A DNA stretch of 64,000 nucleotides from Acidobacteriota bacterium (GCA_029569255.1 JAKQUO010000061.1:1-64000), one strand, 5' to 3'; shown: positions 7,269-19,378, numbered from the stretch's first letter. The notes: a model not told the origin generated them from the sequence alone. Made by a program: numbers and translations.

Positions 7269-8546
7269 CTAGAACTTGTACTGGACCGAGACCGAGGGGA
7301 CGAGGACGTTCATCCCGTAGGTCGGCGGGCCGTCAAATCCGGGACTCCCTGAATACTGCCGCCGCGTGTGCCCCGCCAGGTACTCCAGGCCGAAGTCCAG
7401 GCGAAGGTCGCCTATGGTCTTGCCGACACCGACCGAGAAGGCGTCGAAGGCGTACGTCGGCAGGAGAACGTTGAGGGTCGAGTCGGGCCCCGGCGCGGGG
7501 TCGTGGTAAAATCCGGCCCGCAGGGCGGTCGTCCCGTCCAGCGCATATTCCGCGCCGAACCGGAGCTGGGTCGCGTTCTTCCAGTCGAGGACCCGGACGT
7601 CGGCCCCGCTCCTCTCCATCAAGGGGGCCCACATCGCTTCCAGGTATCCGGTCGTGATGCGGTCGAGCTTGGACCACTGGGTCCACTGGACGTCCGCGCT
7701 CAGGAGGAGCCGCTCGACCGGCCGGAACGAGACGCCCCCGGCGATCCAGAGCGGCCAGGCAATCGAGCGCGTGAGGTCGGAGGAATCCGGCAGGCCGTAG
7801 AGCGAGAGATAGGACAGCCGGGCCGAGCCTTTGAAGGCCACGGTCGACGGCGTTCTGACAGTCAGGCCGACCGAGAGCCTGTCGTTGGGCCTGGCCATGA
7901 CGCCGACGGTCGCGCCGAAACCCCAGCCGGTCATCTGCTCCTCGTATTGGCCGAGAGGGACCGGGCCTTCGCCCAGGTCCGCGCTCCCGCCCGGCATCTT
8001 GAGATTGAGCGTCGCCAGGTCGACGTCGAGCGTCGCGCCGACGGAGAGCCAGTCGTTGAGCCTGACCGCGACGAGCGGCGTCACGGAGAAGACCCTGACC
8101 TGGCTCGACAGATCGAAGGCCGTTCCGCCGGTATGAAAAGCGAAATCCGCTCCGTCCCACCGGACGCCCTGCGCCGAGGGCGTGCCGAGGCCCAAGCCGA
8201 CGACGACCTTCGGGCCGATGGGCCTGTAATAAGCGCCCAGGAAGCCGAGATAGTGGGAGGATTTCGTCTCCGCGTCGATCACGGCGGCCGGAAGCTCGGA
8301 AAAGTAGCCGAAGGCGCCCTTGGGCATGAGATCGGTCGCGCAGAAGCCGAACAGCTCCTTCCGGAATCCGGCCGCGCCGGCCGGGTTCCAGAAGACGGCG
8401 CTGAAGTCGTCGGCGAGGCTGACGTAGGCCCCGCCCATGGCCTGGGCCCGCGTCCCCAGGCCGTTGAGATTGAGGCCGTTGGCGGCGGCGAGCGAAGTCA
8501 TGACGAGGGCGGAGGCCAGCGCCAGGGCCGGTGTTCTCTTGGTCAT
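7269..8546 (-). CDS. FadL/OmpP1-family outer-membrane protein
   Basis: A signal peptide (MTKRTPALALASALVMTSLAAA) precedes NGLNLNGLGTRAQAMGGAYV, the characteristic start of the FadL/TodX hydrophobic-compound transporters, where the mature N-terminus plugs the barrel. Then come AVFWNPAG and a long beta-rich region with alternating aromatic residues, ending in a terminal Phe (VSVQYKF), the outer-membrane insertion signal. The start at 8546 has GGAG nine bases upstream; the frame can be extended six codons to another ATG. At 425 aa it is normal for the family. The cargo cannot be read from the sequence. A TATAAT at 8586-8581 is a likely -10. Confidence 0.87.
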   Translation of the reverse strand: MTKRTPALALASALVMTSLAAANGLNLNGLGTRAQAMGGAYVSLADDFSAVFWNPAGAAGFRKELFGFCATDLMPKGAFGYFSELPAAVIDAETKSSHYLGFLGAYYRPIGPKVVVGLGLGTPSAQGVRWDGADFAFHTGGTAFDLSSQVRVFSVTPLVAVRLNDWLSVGATLDVDLATLNLKMPGGSADLGEGPVPLGQYEEQMTGWGFGATVGVMARPNDRLSVGLTVRTPSTVAFKGSARLSYLSLYGLPDSSDLTRSIAWPLWIAGGVSFRPVERLLLSADVQWTQWSKLDRITTGYLEAMWAPLMERSGADVRVLDWKNATQLRFGAEYALDGTTALRAGFYHDPAPGPDSTLNVLLPTYAFDAFSVGVGKTIGDLRLDFGLEYLAGHTRRQYSGSPGFDGPPTYGMNVLVPSVSVQYKF

Positions 8547-8580
8547 TGCGTTATCTCCGGGCATCGGGGTTTGTCCCCTT

Positions 8581-8586
8581 ATTATA
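8581..8586 (-). promoter_or_regulatory. Candidate -10 box of the FadL-like gene
   Basis: A perfect TATAAT on the minus strand, 35 bp upstream of the chosen ATG. No good -35 is seen at the usual distance, so an activator or another sigma factor may be needed. Confidence 0.4.
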
Positions 8587-8686
8587 GCCCTTTCCCGGCG
8601 CTCTCGCCTTCTCTTTCGCCCTTCCAAGGGGCGGCCCCGGCCGCGCTTCCCGGGCGGAAAGGACGGGCGGCTCCCCTCGCCCGATG

Positions 8687-11269
<2,583 letters not shown>

Positions 11270-11303
11270 GGAACGGTCCCTCCTCCTCGTCGATCCTCTC
11301 TCT

Positions 11304-11332
11304 ATTAAAGGCGTCCGGCGGAGGGCTGTCAA
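11304..11332 (-). promoter_or_regulatory. clpB promoter
   Basis: TTGACA (11332-11327) and TTTAAT (11309-11304) with a 17-bp spacer; the expected leader is about 28 bases. It is a near-consensus housekeeping promoter rather than an obvious heat-shock one. Confidence 0.7.
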
Positions 11333-11355
11333 GGCGCCGCGCCGCTCCGCGCGAG

Positions 11356-11400
11356 GGGGGGGCGCCCCCCCTTGACAAGCGCCGGAAAATGTTTTTCTAT
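11356..11400 (+). promoter_or_regulatory. Promoter of the small acidic protein gene with an abutting 16-bp palindrome
   Basis: A perfect 16-bp G/C palindrome (GGGGGGGC followed by GCCCCCCC, 11356-11371) touches the -35 TTGACA (11372-11377). A weak -10 TTCTAT lies at 11395-11400, 17 bp away. The palindrome could be an operator or a cruciform-prone element between the divergent genes. Confidence 0.5.
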
Positions 11401-11419
11401 GTCGGTAGGAGCGCGCGTC

Positions 11420-11767
11420 ATGGAAGAGATGGAAGTCACGAGCTGGCTGACGCTCGACGCGATCAGGAAGTCGAAGAGCGCCGAGATCGTCGAGACCGTC
11501 GGCAATCTCCAGACAGGGCACTCCAAGTCCGTCTTCTGCGTCATCGAGGACGACCACCTCGAGCTCTGCTACAGCGACGCCGCGACCAACTCCATCCGCC
11601 GCTACGAGGACCGCGACGAGTTCGACGAGGCCATCGAGGAGCGCAAGGAGGACATCGGCGAATCGCTCTTCACGGAAGACGGCGACAAGGACCTCGACGA
11701 GGACGAAAAAGAGGGCGAGGACCTCGAGGACGGGTTCTCCATCGAGGACGAGTCCGAAGTCTATTGA
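11420..11767 (+). CDS. Small acidic protein of unknown function
   Basis: I do not recognise the family. The 115-aa product has a structured-looking N-terminal half ([20 protein letters not shown], then a segment with [16 protein letters not shown]) and a strongly acidic C-terminal tail from about residue 75 to the end, dense in Glu and Asp. The ATG at 11420 has a GGAG box (11408-11411) eight bases upstream; ATGs further upstream fall inside the promoter. It is transcribed divergently from clpB and its last 7 bases overlap the convergent end of mutS. Codon use and GC match the neighbours, supporting a real gene. Confidence 0.7.
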   Translation: MEEMEVTSWLTLDAIRKSKSAEIVETVGNLQTGHSKSVFCVIEDDHLELCYSDAATNSIRRYEDRDEFDEAIEERKEDIGESLFTEDGDKDLDEDEKEGEDLEDGFSIEDESEVY

Positions 11768-14400
11768 CCCGCCGGGCCGGGCCCGAGCCGGCCCTTGAGC
11801 CCGGCCAGCGCTTTCCACGCCTCGAGGGGTGAGAGCGAATCGATCTCGAGCGCCTCGATCTCCTCCCGCATCTCCCGGAGCAGGGCGGTCTCCCGGTCCT
11901 CGGCGAAGAGCAGGAGCTGGTCGCGGTCGCCCGCCGGCCGGCCGCGGCGGGCCAGGCGCGGCAGGCCCCGCTCGTCAAGCTCCCGCTTCTCCAGGTTGAA
12001 CAGGATCTCCCGGGCCCGGTCGATGACGTCGCGGGGGATCCCCGCCAGCTTGGCCACGTGGATGCCGTAGCTGCGGTCGGACGGGCCGGGCACGATCCGG
12101 CGCAGGAAGACGACCTCGTCCTTCCATTCCTTGACCGAGACGTGGAAGTTCTTGATCCGCGGCAGGGTCAGGGCGAGCTCGGTCAGCTCGTGGTAGTGGG
12201 TGGCGAAGAGCGTCTTCGGCCGGGCCTCCTCCCTTTCGTGGAGTCGCTCGGCCACGGCCCAGGCGATGCTCAGGCCGTCGAACGTGCTCGTGCCCCGGCC
12301 GACCTCGTCGAGCAGGATGAGGCTCTTCGACGTGGCGTTGTGGAGGATGGCCGCGGTCTCCAGCATCTCGACCATGAACGTGGACTGGCCGACGCTCAGG
12401 AAGTCCATGGCCCCGATGCGGGTGAAGATCCGGTCGACCAGGCCGATCGTCGCCGACTTGGCGGGGACGAAGGCGCCCATCTGGCCGAGCAGGACGATGA
12501 GCGCGGCCTGGCGCAGGAAGGTCGACTTGCCGCCCATGTTCGGGCCGGTGACGATCAGGATCTGGCCCGACGCGGCGTCGAGCTCGAGGTCGTTGGGGAT
12601 GAACGGCTCGGCCTGGCTCGTCTCGACGACCGGGTGGCGCCCGGCCTCGATGCGGATGGCGTCGCCGTCGTCGACGACGGGGCGGACGTAGCCGCGGCGG
12701 GCGGCGCACTCGGCCAGGGCCAGGAGGACGTCGAGGGCGGCGACGTCGGCGGCGATCCGCTGCAGGCGCCGGACCTCCCCGGCGACGGCGTCCCGGACCT
12801 CGAGGAAGAGGCGGTGCTCGAGCAGGCCGATCCGCTCCTCGGCGTGGAGGACCTTGTCCTCGTACTCCTTGAGCTCCGGCGTCAGGAAGCGCTCCGAGTT
12901 GACCAGGGTCTGCTTCCTCACGTAGTCGGGCGGGACCTGGGGCAGGTTGGGCTTGGTCACCTCGATGTAGTAGCCGAAGACCTTGTTGTAGCGGACCTTG
13001 AGCGAGCCGATGCCCGTCCGCTCGCGCTCGCGGCCCTCGAGCCGGGCGATGAAGGACTTGCCGGAGCGGCTGACCGAGCGCAAGTCGTCGAGCTCGGCGT
13101 TCCAGCCGTCCTTGACGATGCCGCCCTCGGTCAGGAGGAAGGCCGGCTCGTCGAGGAGGGCCCGGTCGATGAGCGCGGCGACGTCGGCGGCGTCGTCCCA
13201 GCGCCCGGCCATGGCCTTGAACAGGCCGGACGCAAGCGCCGCCAGGCCGCGCCGGACGTGCGGCAGGGGGGCCAGGGACCTCTTCAAGGCCACGAGGTCG
13301 CGGGGATGGGCCGCGCCCAGGGCGACCTTGCCGGCCAGGCGCTCCAAGTCGAGCACCCCCTTGAGCGTCTCGCGGAGCTCGCGGCGGGCGATGGTCGCGC
13401 CGAGGGCCTCGGCCACGGCGTCCTGGCGGGCGGCGACGGCCGCGGCGTCGCGGAGGGGCCGCAGGAGCCAGGCCCGCAGGAGCCGGCCGCCCGGGGCGGT
13501 CACGGTCTCGTCGATGACCTCGAGGAGCGTGCCCTTGGCCCGGCCGTCGCGGAGGTTGCGGACGAGCTCGAGGTTGCGCACGGTCGTGGCGTCGAGGACG
13601 AGCTCGCCGGCCGGGTTGATGGACGAGACGCGGTGGACGAGGGCCAGGGAGTCCTGCCGGACGCGCTTGACGTAGGCGATGAGGGCCCCGGCCGCGGCCA
13701 CGGCCCGCGGCTTCGCCTCGAGCCCGAAGCCGGCCAGCGACCGGGCCCCGAAGTGCTCCAGGACGACGCGCGCCGCCTGGGACGGGTCGAAGAGCCAGCC
13801 CTCGGCCGGGCTGAGCGCCGCCCCGCCCTCGCCGCCGGCCGGGAGGACGCGGCGCAGGGCGTCGTCCGCGCCCTCGGGGTAGAGGACCTCCCGGGGCGCC
13901 GCCTTGAAGAGCTCGTCGGCCAGGGCCTTGGCCTCGTCCCAGCCGCCCTCGAGGGTGCGGACCTCGCCCGCGGCGAGATCGGCCAGGGCCAGCCCCCAGC
14001 CGGCGTCCTCGAGGGCCAGCGCGGCGATGAAGGTCCCCTCCTTGGCCTCCTCGGCCTCGAACTCGACGGCCGTCCCCGGCGTCAGGACCTTGATGACCTG
14101 GCGCCGGACGACGCCCTTGGCCGCCTTGGGGTCCTCGACCTGCTCGCAGACGGCGACCTTGAACCCGGCCCGCAGCAGCTTGGGCAGGTAGGAGTTGACG
14201 GCGTGATAGGGCACGCCGCACATGGGCACCCTCTGCCGCGAGGTCAGGGCGATGTCGAGGACCGGGGCGGCGGCCTTGGCGTCCTCGTAGAACATCTCGT
14301 AGAAGTCGCCGAGCCGGAAGAAGAGGATCGCGTCGCGGTGGAGCTCCTTGATGCGGAAGTACTGCTCCATCATCGGGGTCAGGGAGGAGTCGCTGGGCAT
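11761..14400 (-). CDS. mutS: DNA mismatch repair protein MutS
   Basis: Recognises mismatches and recruits MutL. The N-terminal mismatch-binding motif [12 protein letters not shown] (F-x-E wedge) is near residue 30; connector, core and clamp domains follow; the ABC-type ATPase domain has [26 protein letters not shown] and [10 protein letters not shown]. At 879 aa it is of normal length. I start at the ATG at 14400 ([15 protein letters not shown]); the extension upstream is a shadow. The -10 is so close that the mRNA leader would be only a few bases. mutL is not in the window. Confidence 0.97.
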   Translation of the reverse strand: MPSDSSLTPMMEQYFRIKELHRDAILFFRLGDFYEMFYEDAKAAAPVLDIALTSRQRVPMCGVPYHAVNSYLPKLLRAGFKVAVCEQVEDPKAAKGVVRRQVIKVLTPGTAVEFEAEEAKEGTFIAALALEDAGWGLALADLAAGEVRTLEGGWDEAKALADELFKAAPREVLYPEGADDALRRVLPAGGEGGAALSPAEGWLFDPSQAARVVLEHFGARSLAGFGLEAKPRAVAAAGALIAYVKRVRQDSLALVHRVSSINPAGELVLDATTVRNLELVRNLRDGRAKGTLLEVIDETVTAPGGRLLRAWLLRPLRDAAAVAARQDAVAEALGATIARRELRETLKGVLDLERLAGKVALGAAHPRDLVALKRSLAPLPHVRRGLAALASGLFKAMAGRWDDAADVAALIDRALLDEPAFLLTEGGIVKDGWNAELDDLRSVSRSGKSFIARLEGRERERTGIGSLKVRYNKVFGYYIEVTKPNLPQVPPDYVRKQTLVNSERFLTPELKEYEDKVLHAEERIGLLEHRLFLEVRDAVAGEVRRLQRIAADVAALDVLLALAECAARRGYVRPVVDDGDAIRIEAGRHPVVETSQAEPFIPNDLELDAASGQILIVTGPNMGGKSTFLRQAALIVLLGQMGAFVPAKSATIGLVDRIFTRIGAMDFLSVGQSTFMVEMLETAAILHNATSKSLILLDEVGRGTSTFDGLSIAWAVAERLHEREEARPKTLFATHYHELTELALTLPRIKNFHVSVKEWKDEVVFLRRIVPGPSDRSYGIHVAKLAGIPRDVIDRAREILFNLEKRELDERGLPRLARRGRPAGDRDQLLLFAEDRETALLREMREEIEALEIDSLSPLEAWKALAGLKGRLGPGPAGQ

Positions 14401-14410
14401 CGGAGCCCCC

Positions 14411-14439
14411 ACTATACCCACGGGCTCCCGCTTTTGCAA
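14411..14439 (-). promoter_or_regulatory. mutS promoter
   Basis: TTGCAA (14439-14434) and TATAGT (14416-14411) spaced 17 bp, minus strand. The predicted start (about 14404) is only a few bases from the mutS ATG. Confidence 0.6.
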
Positions 14440-14442
14440 GGT

Positions 14443-14470
14443 TTGACACCCGGACGGGGCGTGATGTAAT
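14443..14470 (+). promoter_or_regulatory. pgsA promoter
   Basis: Consensus TTGACA (14443-14448) and TGTAAT (14465-14470) with a 16-bp spacer. The predicted start, about 14477, is practically at the GTG start codon at 14480. Confidence 0.7.
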
Positions 14471-14479
14471 CTCGGGGGC

Positions 14480-15028
14480 GTGAACATCCCCAACGCCCTG
14501 ACGATGGCCCGGATCCTGGCCATTCCCGCCCTGGTCGCGACGATGCTGGCCCGCTACAGCGGCCACGAGGCCGTCGCCCTGGCCATCTTCGTCGCGGCGA
14601 CACTTACCGACGCCGTCGACGGCTGGATCGCCCGCAAGAAGGGCGCGGTCACCGTCCTCGGCCAGCTCCTCGACCCGACGGCCGACAAGCTCCTCATCGC
14701 CTCGGCCCTGATCTGCCTGGTCGAGCTGGGGCTCATCCCGGCCTCGGCGGCCATCATCATCATCGGCCGGGAGATCGCCGTCACCGGCTTCCGGGCCATG
14801 GCCTCGTCCCGGGGGATCAACATCCCGGCCTCGGCCTTCGGCAAGGCCAAGATGGGCAGCGAGTCCTGGGTCCTGGGGGCCTTCGTCCTGGGCCCGAACT
14901 ACCTGGGGAGGATCGCCATGGGCGCGGCCAAGATCGGCCTCTGGCTTGTCGTCGCCCTGGCCATCGTCTCCATGGTCGAGTATTTCATCCGCTTCGGCCC
15001 GCGGGTCATCTCACCGCAGGCCGAATAG
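14480..15028 (+). CDS. pgsA: CDP-diacylglycerol-glycerol-3-phosphate 3-phosphatidyltransferase
   Basis: Makes phosphatidylglycerol phosphate at the inner membrane. The CDP-alcohol phosphotransferase motif is complete: DAVDGWIARKKG, then GQLLDPTADK (D-x2-DG-x2-AR...G-x3-D-x3-D), about residues 43-70. The N-terminus MNIPNALTMARILAIP is typical and fixes the GTG at 14480 as start. Several hydrophobic segments span the 182 aa. Divergent from mutS; its 3' end overlaps fabD convergently by 18 bp. Confidence 0.93.
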   Translation: MNIPNALTMARILAIPALVATMLARYSGHEAVALAIFVAATLTDAVDGWIARKKGAVTVLGQLLDPTADKLLIASALICLVELGLIPASAAIIIIGREIAVTGFRAMASSRGINIPASAFGKAKMGSESWVLGAFVLGPNYLGRIAMGAAKIGLWLVVALAIVSMVEYFIRFGPRVISPQAE

Positions 15029-15940
15029 CGCCGCCTTCGCCCTCTCCGCCCCGTCCCCGTTCTCCACGCTGTGAAGCGCCGGCGGCTTCGGCCAACCCCG
15101 GGCGATCCGTTTGACCAGCCCGGCCAGGACCTTGCCCGGCCCGCACTCGATGCAGGCGTCGACCCCCATGTCCCTCAGGACCTCCACGGACCTCGTCCAC
15201 TGGACCGACCGGCTGACCTGGCGCTTGAGGGCGTCGCGCGCCTCGGCCGCCGTCCGGACGGGCCTGGCGTCGACGTTGGCGACGACGGGGAAGCGCGGCT
15301 CGGCGAAGGCGACGGCGTCGAGCTCGGCGGCCAGCTTCTCCTCGGCCGGCTTCATCAGGCTCGAATGGAAGGGGGCGCTGACCGGCAGCACGACCGACCG
15401 CGGCGCCCCGATCGCGGCCAGGGCCTCCTCGACGGCGGCCCTCTCGCCCGAGATGACGGTCTGGTCGTCGCTGTTCCAGTTGGCGACCTCGACGACGCCC
15501 GACCGGACCTCGGCCAGCCGCCGCTCGACCTCCACGCCCGGGACGCCGAGCACGGCGGCCATGGCCCCGACGCCGACGGGGACGGCCTCCTGCATGAAGA
15601 GGCCCCTCTTGCGGACGAGGCGGACGGCGTCCTCGAAGCCGAGCGCCCCGGCCGCCACGAGCGCCGAGTACTCGCCGAGGCTGTGCCCGGCGGCCACGTC
15701 CGGGTCCCGGCCGAGGAGCAGGACCGCGGCCGCGCTGACGACGAGCAGGGCCGGCTGGGTGTTCCGGGTCAGCCGGAGCTCCTCCTCCGGGCCCTCGAAA
15801 CAGAGCCTGGAGAGCCGGAACCCCAGGGCCTCGTCGGCCCGGTCGAAGAGCGCCCGGCACTCGGCGAAGCGGTCGTAGAGGTCGCGGCCCATGCCGACGG
15901 CCTGCGACCCCTGTCCGGGGAAGAGATAGGCGACGGTCAT
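15011..15940 (-). CDS. fabD: Malonyl-CoA:ACP transacylase
   Basis: Loads malonyl groups onto acyl carrier protein for fatty-acid synthesis. FPGQGSQ at residues 7-13, the nucleophile motif GHSLGEYSAL, and the catalytic His in APFHSSLM are all present; 309 aa is normal. The ATG at 15940 overlaps the stop of the SurA-like gene as ATGA. It is the last gene of the nine-gene minus-strand chain; no other fab genes are adjacent. Confidence 0.95.
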   Translation of the reverse strand: MTVAYLFPGQGSQAVGMGRDLYDRFAECRALFDRADEALGFRLSRLCFEGPEEELRLTRNTQPALLVVSAAAVLLLGRDPDVAAGHSLGEYSALVAAGALGFEDAVRLVRKRGLFMQEAVPVGVGAMAAVLGVPGVEVERRLAEVRSGVVEVANWNSDDQTVISGERAAVEEALAAIGAPRSVVLPVSAPFHSSLMKPAEEKLAAELDAVAFAEPRFPVVANVDARPVRTAAEARDALKRQVSRSVQWTRSVEVLRDMGVDACIECGPGKVLAGLVKRIARGWPKPPALHSVENGDGAERAKAALFGLR

Positions 15941-16584
15941 CGCAGCCGCTCCTTTCGGACTTGGATGTCGGCCCGCTGGCGCAGGTCCCGGACCCAGGCC
16001 CCCATCTGCTGGGCCCGCCGCTCCTCGCGCAGCCGCGCTTCGATCCCGGCCCCGGCCCTCTCGAGCGGCTCGACAGCCTGGCCGAGGCGGGTCCGCTCCG
16101 GCACGTAGATGTCCCGGTAGTGCCGTTCGATCTCGGTGACCGAGACGGGCACGGACTGGCTGAAGCGCATGCCCAGGGCCCTGTCGAAGAGGATGCGCTC
16201 CTCGAGATAGGGCTCGAGGCCGGCCGCCGTGAGGCCGAACCGGGCCAGCTTGGCGGCGAAGGCCTCCTCCCCGAGCGAGCGCCTCAGGTCGGCGACCGCC
16301 GCGGCCACCTCGCCCCGGTCGGCGCTCCGGGCCTCGCGGGCCAGGTCGAGGACGACCTTGCGGTCGATGAGGGCCTCGAGGGCCGCCAGCCGGGGGTCGC
16401 TTTCCTCCCCGGCGGCGCCGGCCGCGGCGTCGGCCAGGCCGAACTCGGCCACGACCTGGACGTCGAGCAGGGTGATGGCCTGGCCGTTGACGACGGCGAC
16501 GACGGCGTTGACCGTCTGGACGCCGGCGACGGCCGCCGCGGCGAGGGCGGCCAGCGCGAGCGGGGCGATTCTCTTGGCCCTCAT
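15937..16584 (-). CDS. SurA-N-like periplasmic chaperone without a PPIase domain
   Basis: A signal peptide (about 1-24, Ala-rich) is followed by VNAVVAVVNGQAITLLDVQ, the typical beginning of the SurA/PpiD N-terminal chaperone domain, and a helical remainder with LEALIDRKVVLDLA and LEPYLEERILFDRAL. At 215 aa there is no room for a parvulin domain and its motifs are absent. It lies 13 bp downstream of the Omp85 gene, so assistance to outer-membrane protein assembly is plausible. Start ATG at 16584 with GGGAGGA upstream. Confidence 0.75.
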   Translation of the reverse strand: MRAKRIAPLALAALAAAAVAGVQTVNAVVAVVNGQAITLLDVQVVAEFGLADAAAGAAGEESDPRLAALEALIDRKVVLDLAREARSADRGEVAAAVADLRRSLGEEAFAAKLARFGLTAAGLEPYLEERILFDRALGMRFSQSVPVSVTEIERHYRDIYVPERTRLGQAVEPLERAGAGIEARLREERRAQQMGAWVRDLRQRADIQVRKERLR

Positions 16585-16597
16585 CGGTCCTCCCTTC

Positions 16598-19378
16598 CTA
16601 GAAAATGTGCCCGATCGTCAGGAAGACGAGGGGGCGGCCCTTGCGGTCCTGGACGTCGAAGCCCCAGAGCTTCCAGGCGACCTCGACCCTGACCGGCCCC
16701 AGGGGAGTCCGGTAGCGGAGGCCGGCGCCGGCCGCCCCGAGGAGGTCCAGGGGCCGGAAGGCGCCGAGGCTGGCGTAGGTGTTGCCGAGGTCGAAGAAGG
16801 CGACGAACCGGAGCTCCCGCCACGACGGGACGACGGCCCAGGCGAACTCCGTGTTGACGAGCAGGACCGCCTCCCCGCCGTAGGGCTTGAGCGTCTTCGC
16901 GTCCAGCGGCCCGAGCATCTCGAACTCCTCGCCGCGGAAGGTGTTGCTGCCGCCGGCGAAGAACCGTTCCGGCAGGTGCCGCAGGCCGCGGCCGAGGCCG
17001 AGCCGGGCCGTCAGATCGAGGTTGAGCGCGGACGACAGGGGGCGCAGGAACTGGAACTTGGCGAAAACCTTCTGATAGTCCGAGGCCATGCCGAAGAGAG
17101 GGACGCCCCATTCGCCGACGAGGCTGAAGAAGAGGCCCCGGGTCGGGTTGAGGGTGTCGTCCCGACGCTCCCAGCTCATGCTGACCGAGGCCAGGGCCGC
17201 CGAGTAGGGCAGGAAGCGGCGGTCGATCTCCTCGGGCGGGTCCTCGATGTCGACCTCGGGGATGGCCGTCCGGGTCAGGCTCAAGGACCCGAGGAGGAGA
17301 CGGGCCCGGCTCAGGGACTTGACGACACTGAGGCTGACGCCGCGGCGGTCGAAGGTGAACCCCCGGCGCTGCTCGCGCTCGGCCCACCCCAGCAGGGTCG
17401 TCGGCATGGCCAGGCCCAGGACGTAAGGCTGGCTCCACGACAGCACCCCGCGCCTCTCGCGGGTGCTGAATTGGCCGAGGGCGCCGGCCTGGGCGCCGAG
17501 GCCGAAGACGTTGCTGCGGATGTACTCGGCCGCGACGCGCGGCCGGAAGTCATCGGGCCAGGTGGCCAGCGACCCCGACAGGCGCGAGCGGGACTCGAAG
17601 CCGAGGCCGAAGCCGGTGTAGTTCCGCTCGCCTTCGCGGACGGTGACGACGACCACCTCCTCGCCGGGCCCGGTCCGGACCTCGTCGACGCGGACGTCCG
17701 AGAAGATGCCCAGCCCCTCGAGCCGCCGCTTCGTCCCCTGGATCCGGGACGAGTCGGCCGGCCCGCCCTTCTCGACCTCGATCTCGCGCCGGATGATCCG
17801 GTTCCGGGTCGCCCTGTTGCCGGTGACGAAGACGTTCCGGACGGTCACGGCCTCGCCCTCTTCGACCTCGTAGACGAGGGCGACCCGCCCCTCCCCCGCC
17901 GGCTCGACCCGCGGGACGACCGACGTGCCGCGGACGCCGTGGTCGAGGTAGAAAGCCTCGATCTGGCCGGCGTCCTTCTGCGGGTTGGGCGCGAAGTACG
18001 GGCCGCCCGGGCGGCTGACGAGCTGTTCGGCGAGGACCGCGGCCGGGAAGAGCGCCGCCCCTTCGATCCGGACCGCGTCGACGACGGTCCTGGCTCCCTC
18101 CTGGACCTCGAAGACGGCCTGGACCCCCTCCTCCCGCCGCTCCAGCTCGAGCCGGACCCGGGCGTCGGCGAAACCGCTCTCGCGGTAGTACCCCTCGACC
18201 TCCCGCGGGATGGTGAAGAGCCGGTCGTAGTCGAGGAAGGACAGCAGCGGGACGCCCTCGCGAACGGCCAGGCGGGTCTTCAGCTCGGGGTCGGAGAAAG
18301 CCTTGTTGCCCCTGAACTCGAGCCCGAGGAGCTTGTGGCGGGCGCCCGGAGCGACGTCGTGGACGATGCGGAGCTCGTCCCGCCCCTTCTCGACACGGCT
18401 TTCGACGCCGGCGAAGAGATAGCCCTTGCGGCGCAGGTGATTGAGGATGCGGGCCTCCCCCTCGGCCAGGCCCCACGGCTCGAAGACGCGCTCCTCCCAG
18501 ATCGGCTCGAGGAGCCGGGCCGGGACCTTGGCCCCGTTGACGGCGATGACGACCTTCTCGTTGGGCTGGATCCCGACGACGAGGTCGACCCGGCGGCTCT
18601 GCTCGTCGAAGCTCTCGCCGGTCAGCCGCACTTCGGCCCGCCGGTAGCCCGCCCGGGCCAGGCCCGCCGCCAGCCGGTCGATGTCGGCGGCCAGCCGGCT
18701 TGGGACGTAGAGGTCGCCGACCCGGGTCTTCATCCGCTGGAGGAGCGCCCGTTCGGGGATCTCGGCCTTCCACTCGACCTCGAGCCCGCCGACGCGGAAG
18801 CGCTTCCAGGCCGTCGTCCGGAAGACGAGGACGGCCGTCGAGGCGCCCGGCCGGCGGAGGACTTCGCCGGCGACCTGGGCGTCGAAGAAGCCCTCGCGCC
18901 TCAGGCCCCGGCGGACCTCCTCGACGGCGGCCGGGAGGTCCTCCTCGTCCAGGGCGCCGCCCGGACGGAGGGAGACCAGGTCGTCCCTCAGGCGCTCCGA
19001 GGGGACCTCGACGCCGCGGAACCGGACGTCGGCGATGACGACCTTGCGGACGAGGGAGAAAAGGAGCTCGATCCGCTCCTCGCCCCTCTTCTCGACCCGG
19101 GCGTCGGCGAAAAGGCCGGTCCGGAAGATCTGCTTCAGGGCCTGGTCGACCAGAGCCGGCCGGAAGGGGTCGCCCGGGCGGATCGGGACGAGGTCGAGCA
19201 GGCCGGCCTCGCCGGGCCGCCCGTCGACCTCGATGACGACGCGCTCCACGACGGGCGGAGGGGCCTCCTGGGCGGCGGCCGGGCGGGCGCCGGCCGCCAG
19301 GACGACGGCGAGGGCCAGCGCGGCCGCGCCGCGGCGGGCCCGGAGGCCGCGCTCAGAAGCGCCTGCGGAACTTGACAT
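16598..19378 (-). CDS. Omp85-family outer-membrane assembly protein (TamA/BamA-like)
   Basis: A signal peptide with an AAAQEAPP cleavage region (about residue 36) precedes several POTRA-like repeats (roughly 40-570; for example LFRTGLFADARV-like and YLFAGVESRV-like units). A C-terminal 16-strand barrel contains FAGGSNTFRGEE near residue 810, the conserved Omp85 loop-6 RG motif, and the chain ends in Phe (FLTIGHIF). At 926 aa it is longer than typical BamA. It directly follows a TamB-like gene (26-bp overlap), which favours a TamA role; a BamA-type role cannot be excluded because no other Omp85 gene is visible here. Confidence 0.85.
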   Translation of the reverse strand: MSSSAGASERGLRARRGAAALALAVVLAAGARPAAAQEAPPPVVERVVIEVDGRPGEAGLLDLVPIRPGDPFRPALVDQALKQIFRTGLFADARVEKRGEERIELLFSLVRKVVIADVRFRGVEVPSERLRDDLVSLRPGGALDEEDLPAAVEEVRRGLRREGFFDAQVAGEVLRRPGASTAVLVFRTTAWKRFRVGGLEVEWKAEIPERALLQRMKTRVGDLYVPSRLAADIDRLAAGLARAGYRRAEVRLTGESFDEQSRRVDLVVGIQPNEKVVIAVNGAKVPARLLEPIWEERVFEPWGLAEGEARILNHLRRKGYLFAGVESRVEKGRDELRIVHDVAPGARHKLLGLEFRGNKAFSDPELKTRLAVREGVPLLSFLDYDRLFTIPREVEGYYRESGFADARVRLELERREEGVQAVFEVQEGARTVVDAVRIEGAALFPAAVLAEQLVSRPGGPYFAPNPQKDAGQIEAFYLDHGVRGTSVVPRVEPAGEGRVALVYEVEEGEAVTVRNVFVTGNRATRNRIIRREIEVEKGGPADSSRIQGTKRRLEGLGIFSDVRVDEVRTGPGEEVVVVTVREGERNYTGFGLGFESRSRLSGSLATWPDDFRPRVAAEYIRSNVFGLGAQAGALGQFSTRERRGVLSWSQPYVLGLAMPTTLLGWAEREQRRGFTFDRRGVSLSVVKSLSRARLLLGSLSLTRTAIPEVDIEDPPEEIDRRFLPYSAALASVSMSWERRDDTLNPTRGLFFSLVGEWGVPLFGMASDYQKVFAKFQFLRPLSSALNLDLTARLGLGRGLRHLPERFFAGGSNTFRGEEFEMLGPLDAKTLKPYGGEAVLLVNTEFAWAVVPSWRELRFVAFFDLGNTYASLGAFRPLDLLGAAGAGLRYRTPLGPVRVEVAWKLWGFDVQDRKGRPLVFLTIGHIF

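Noticed and set aside
11270-11419. Possible CIRCE heat-shock operator in front of clpB
   Set aside because: No TTAGCACTC/GAGTGCTAA pair found; only a housekeeping-like promoter and the G/C palindrome.
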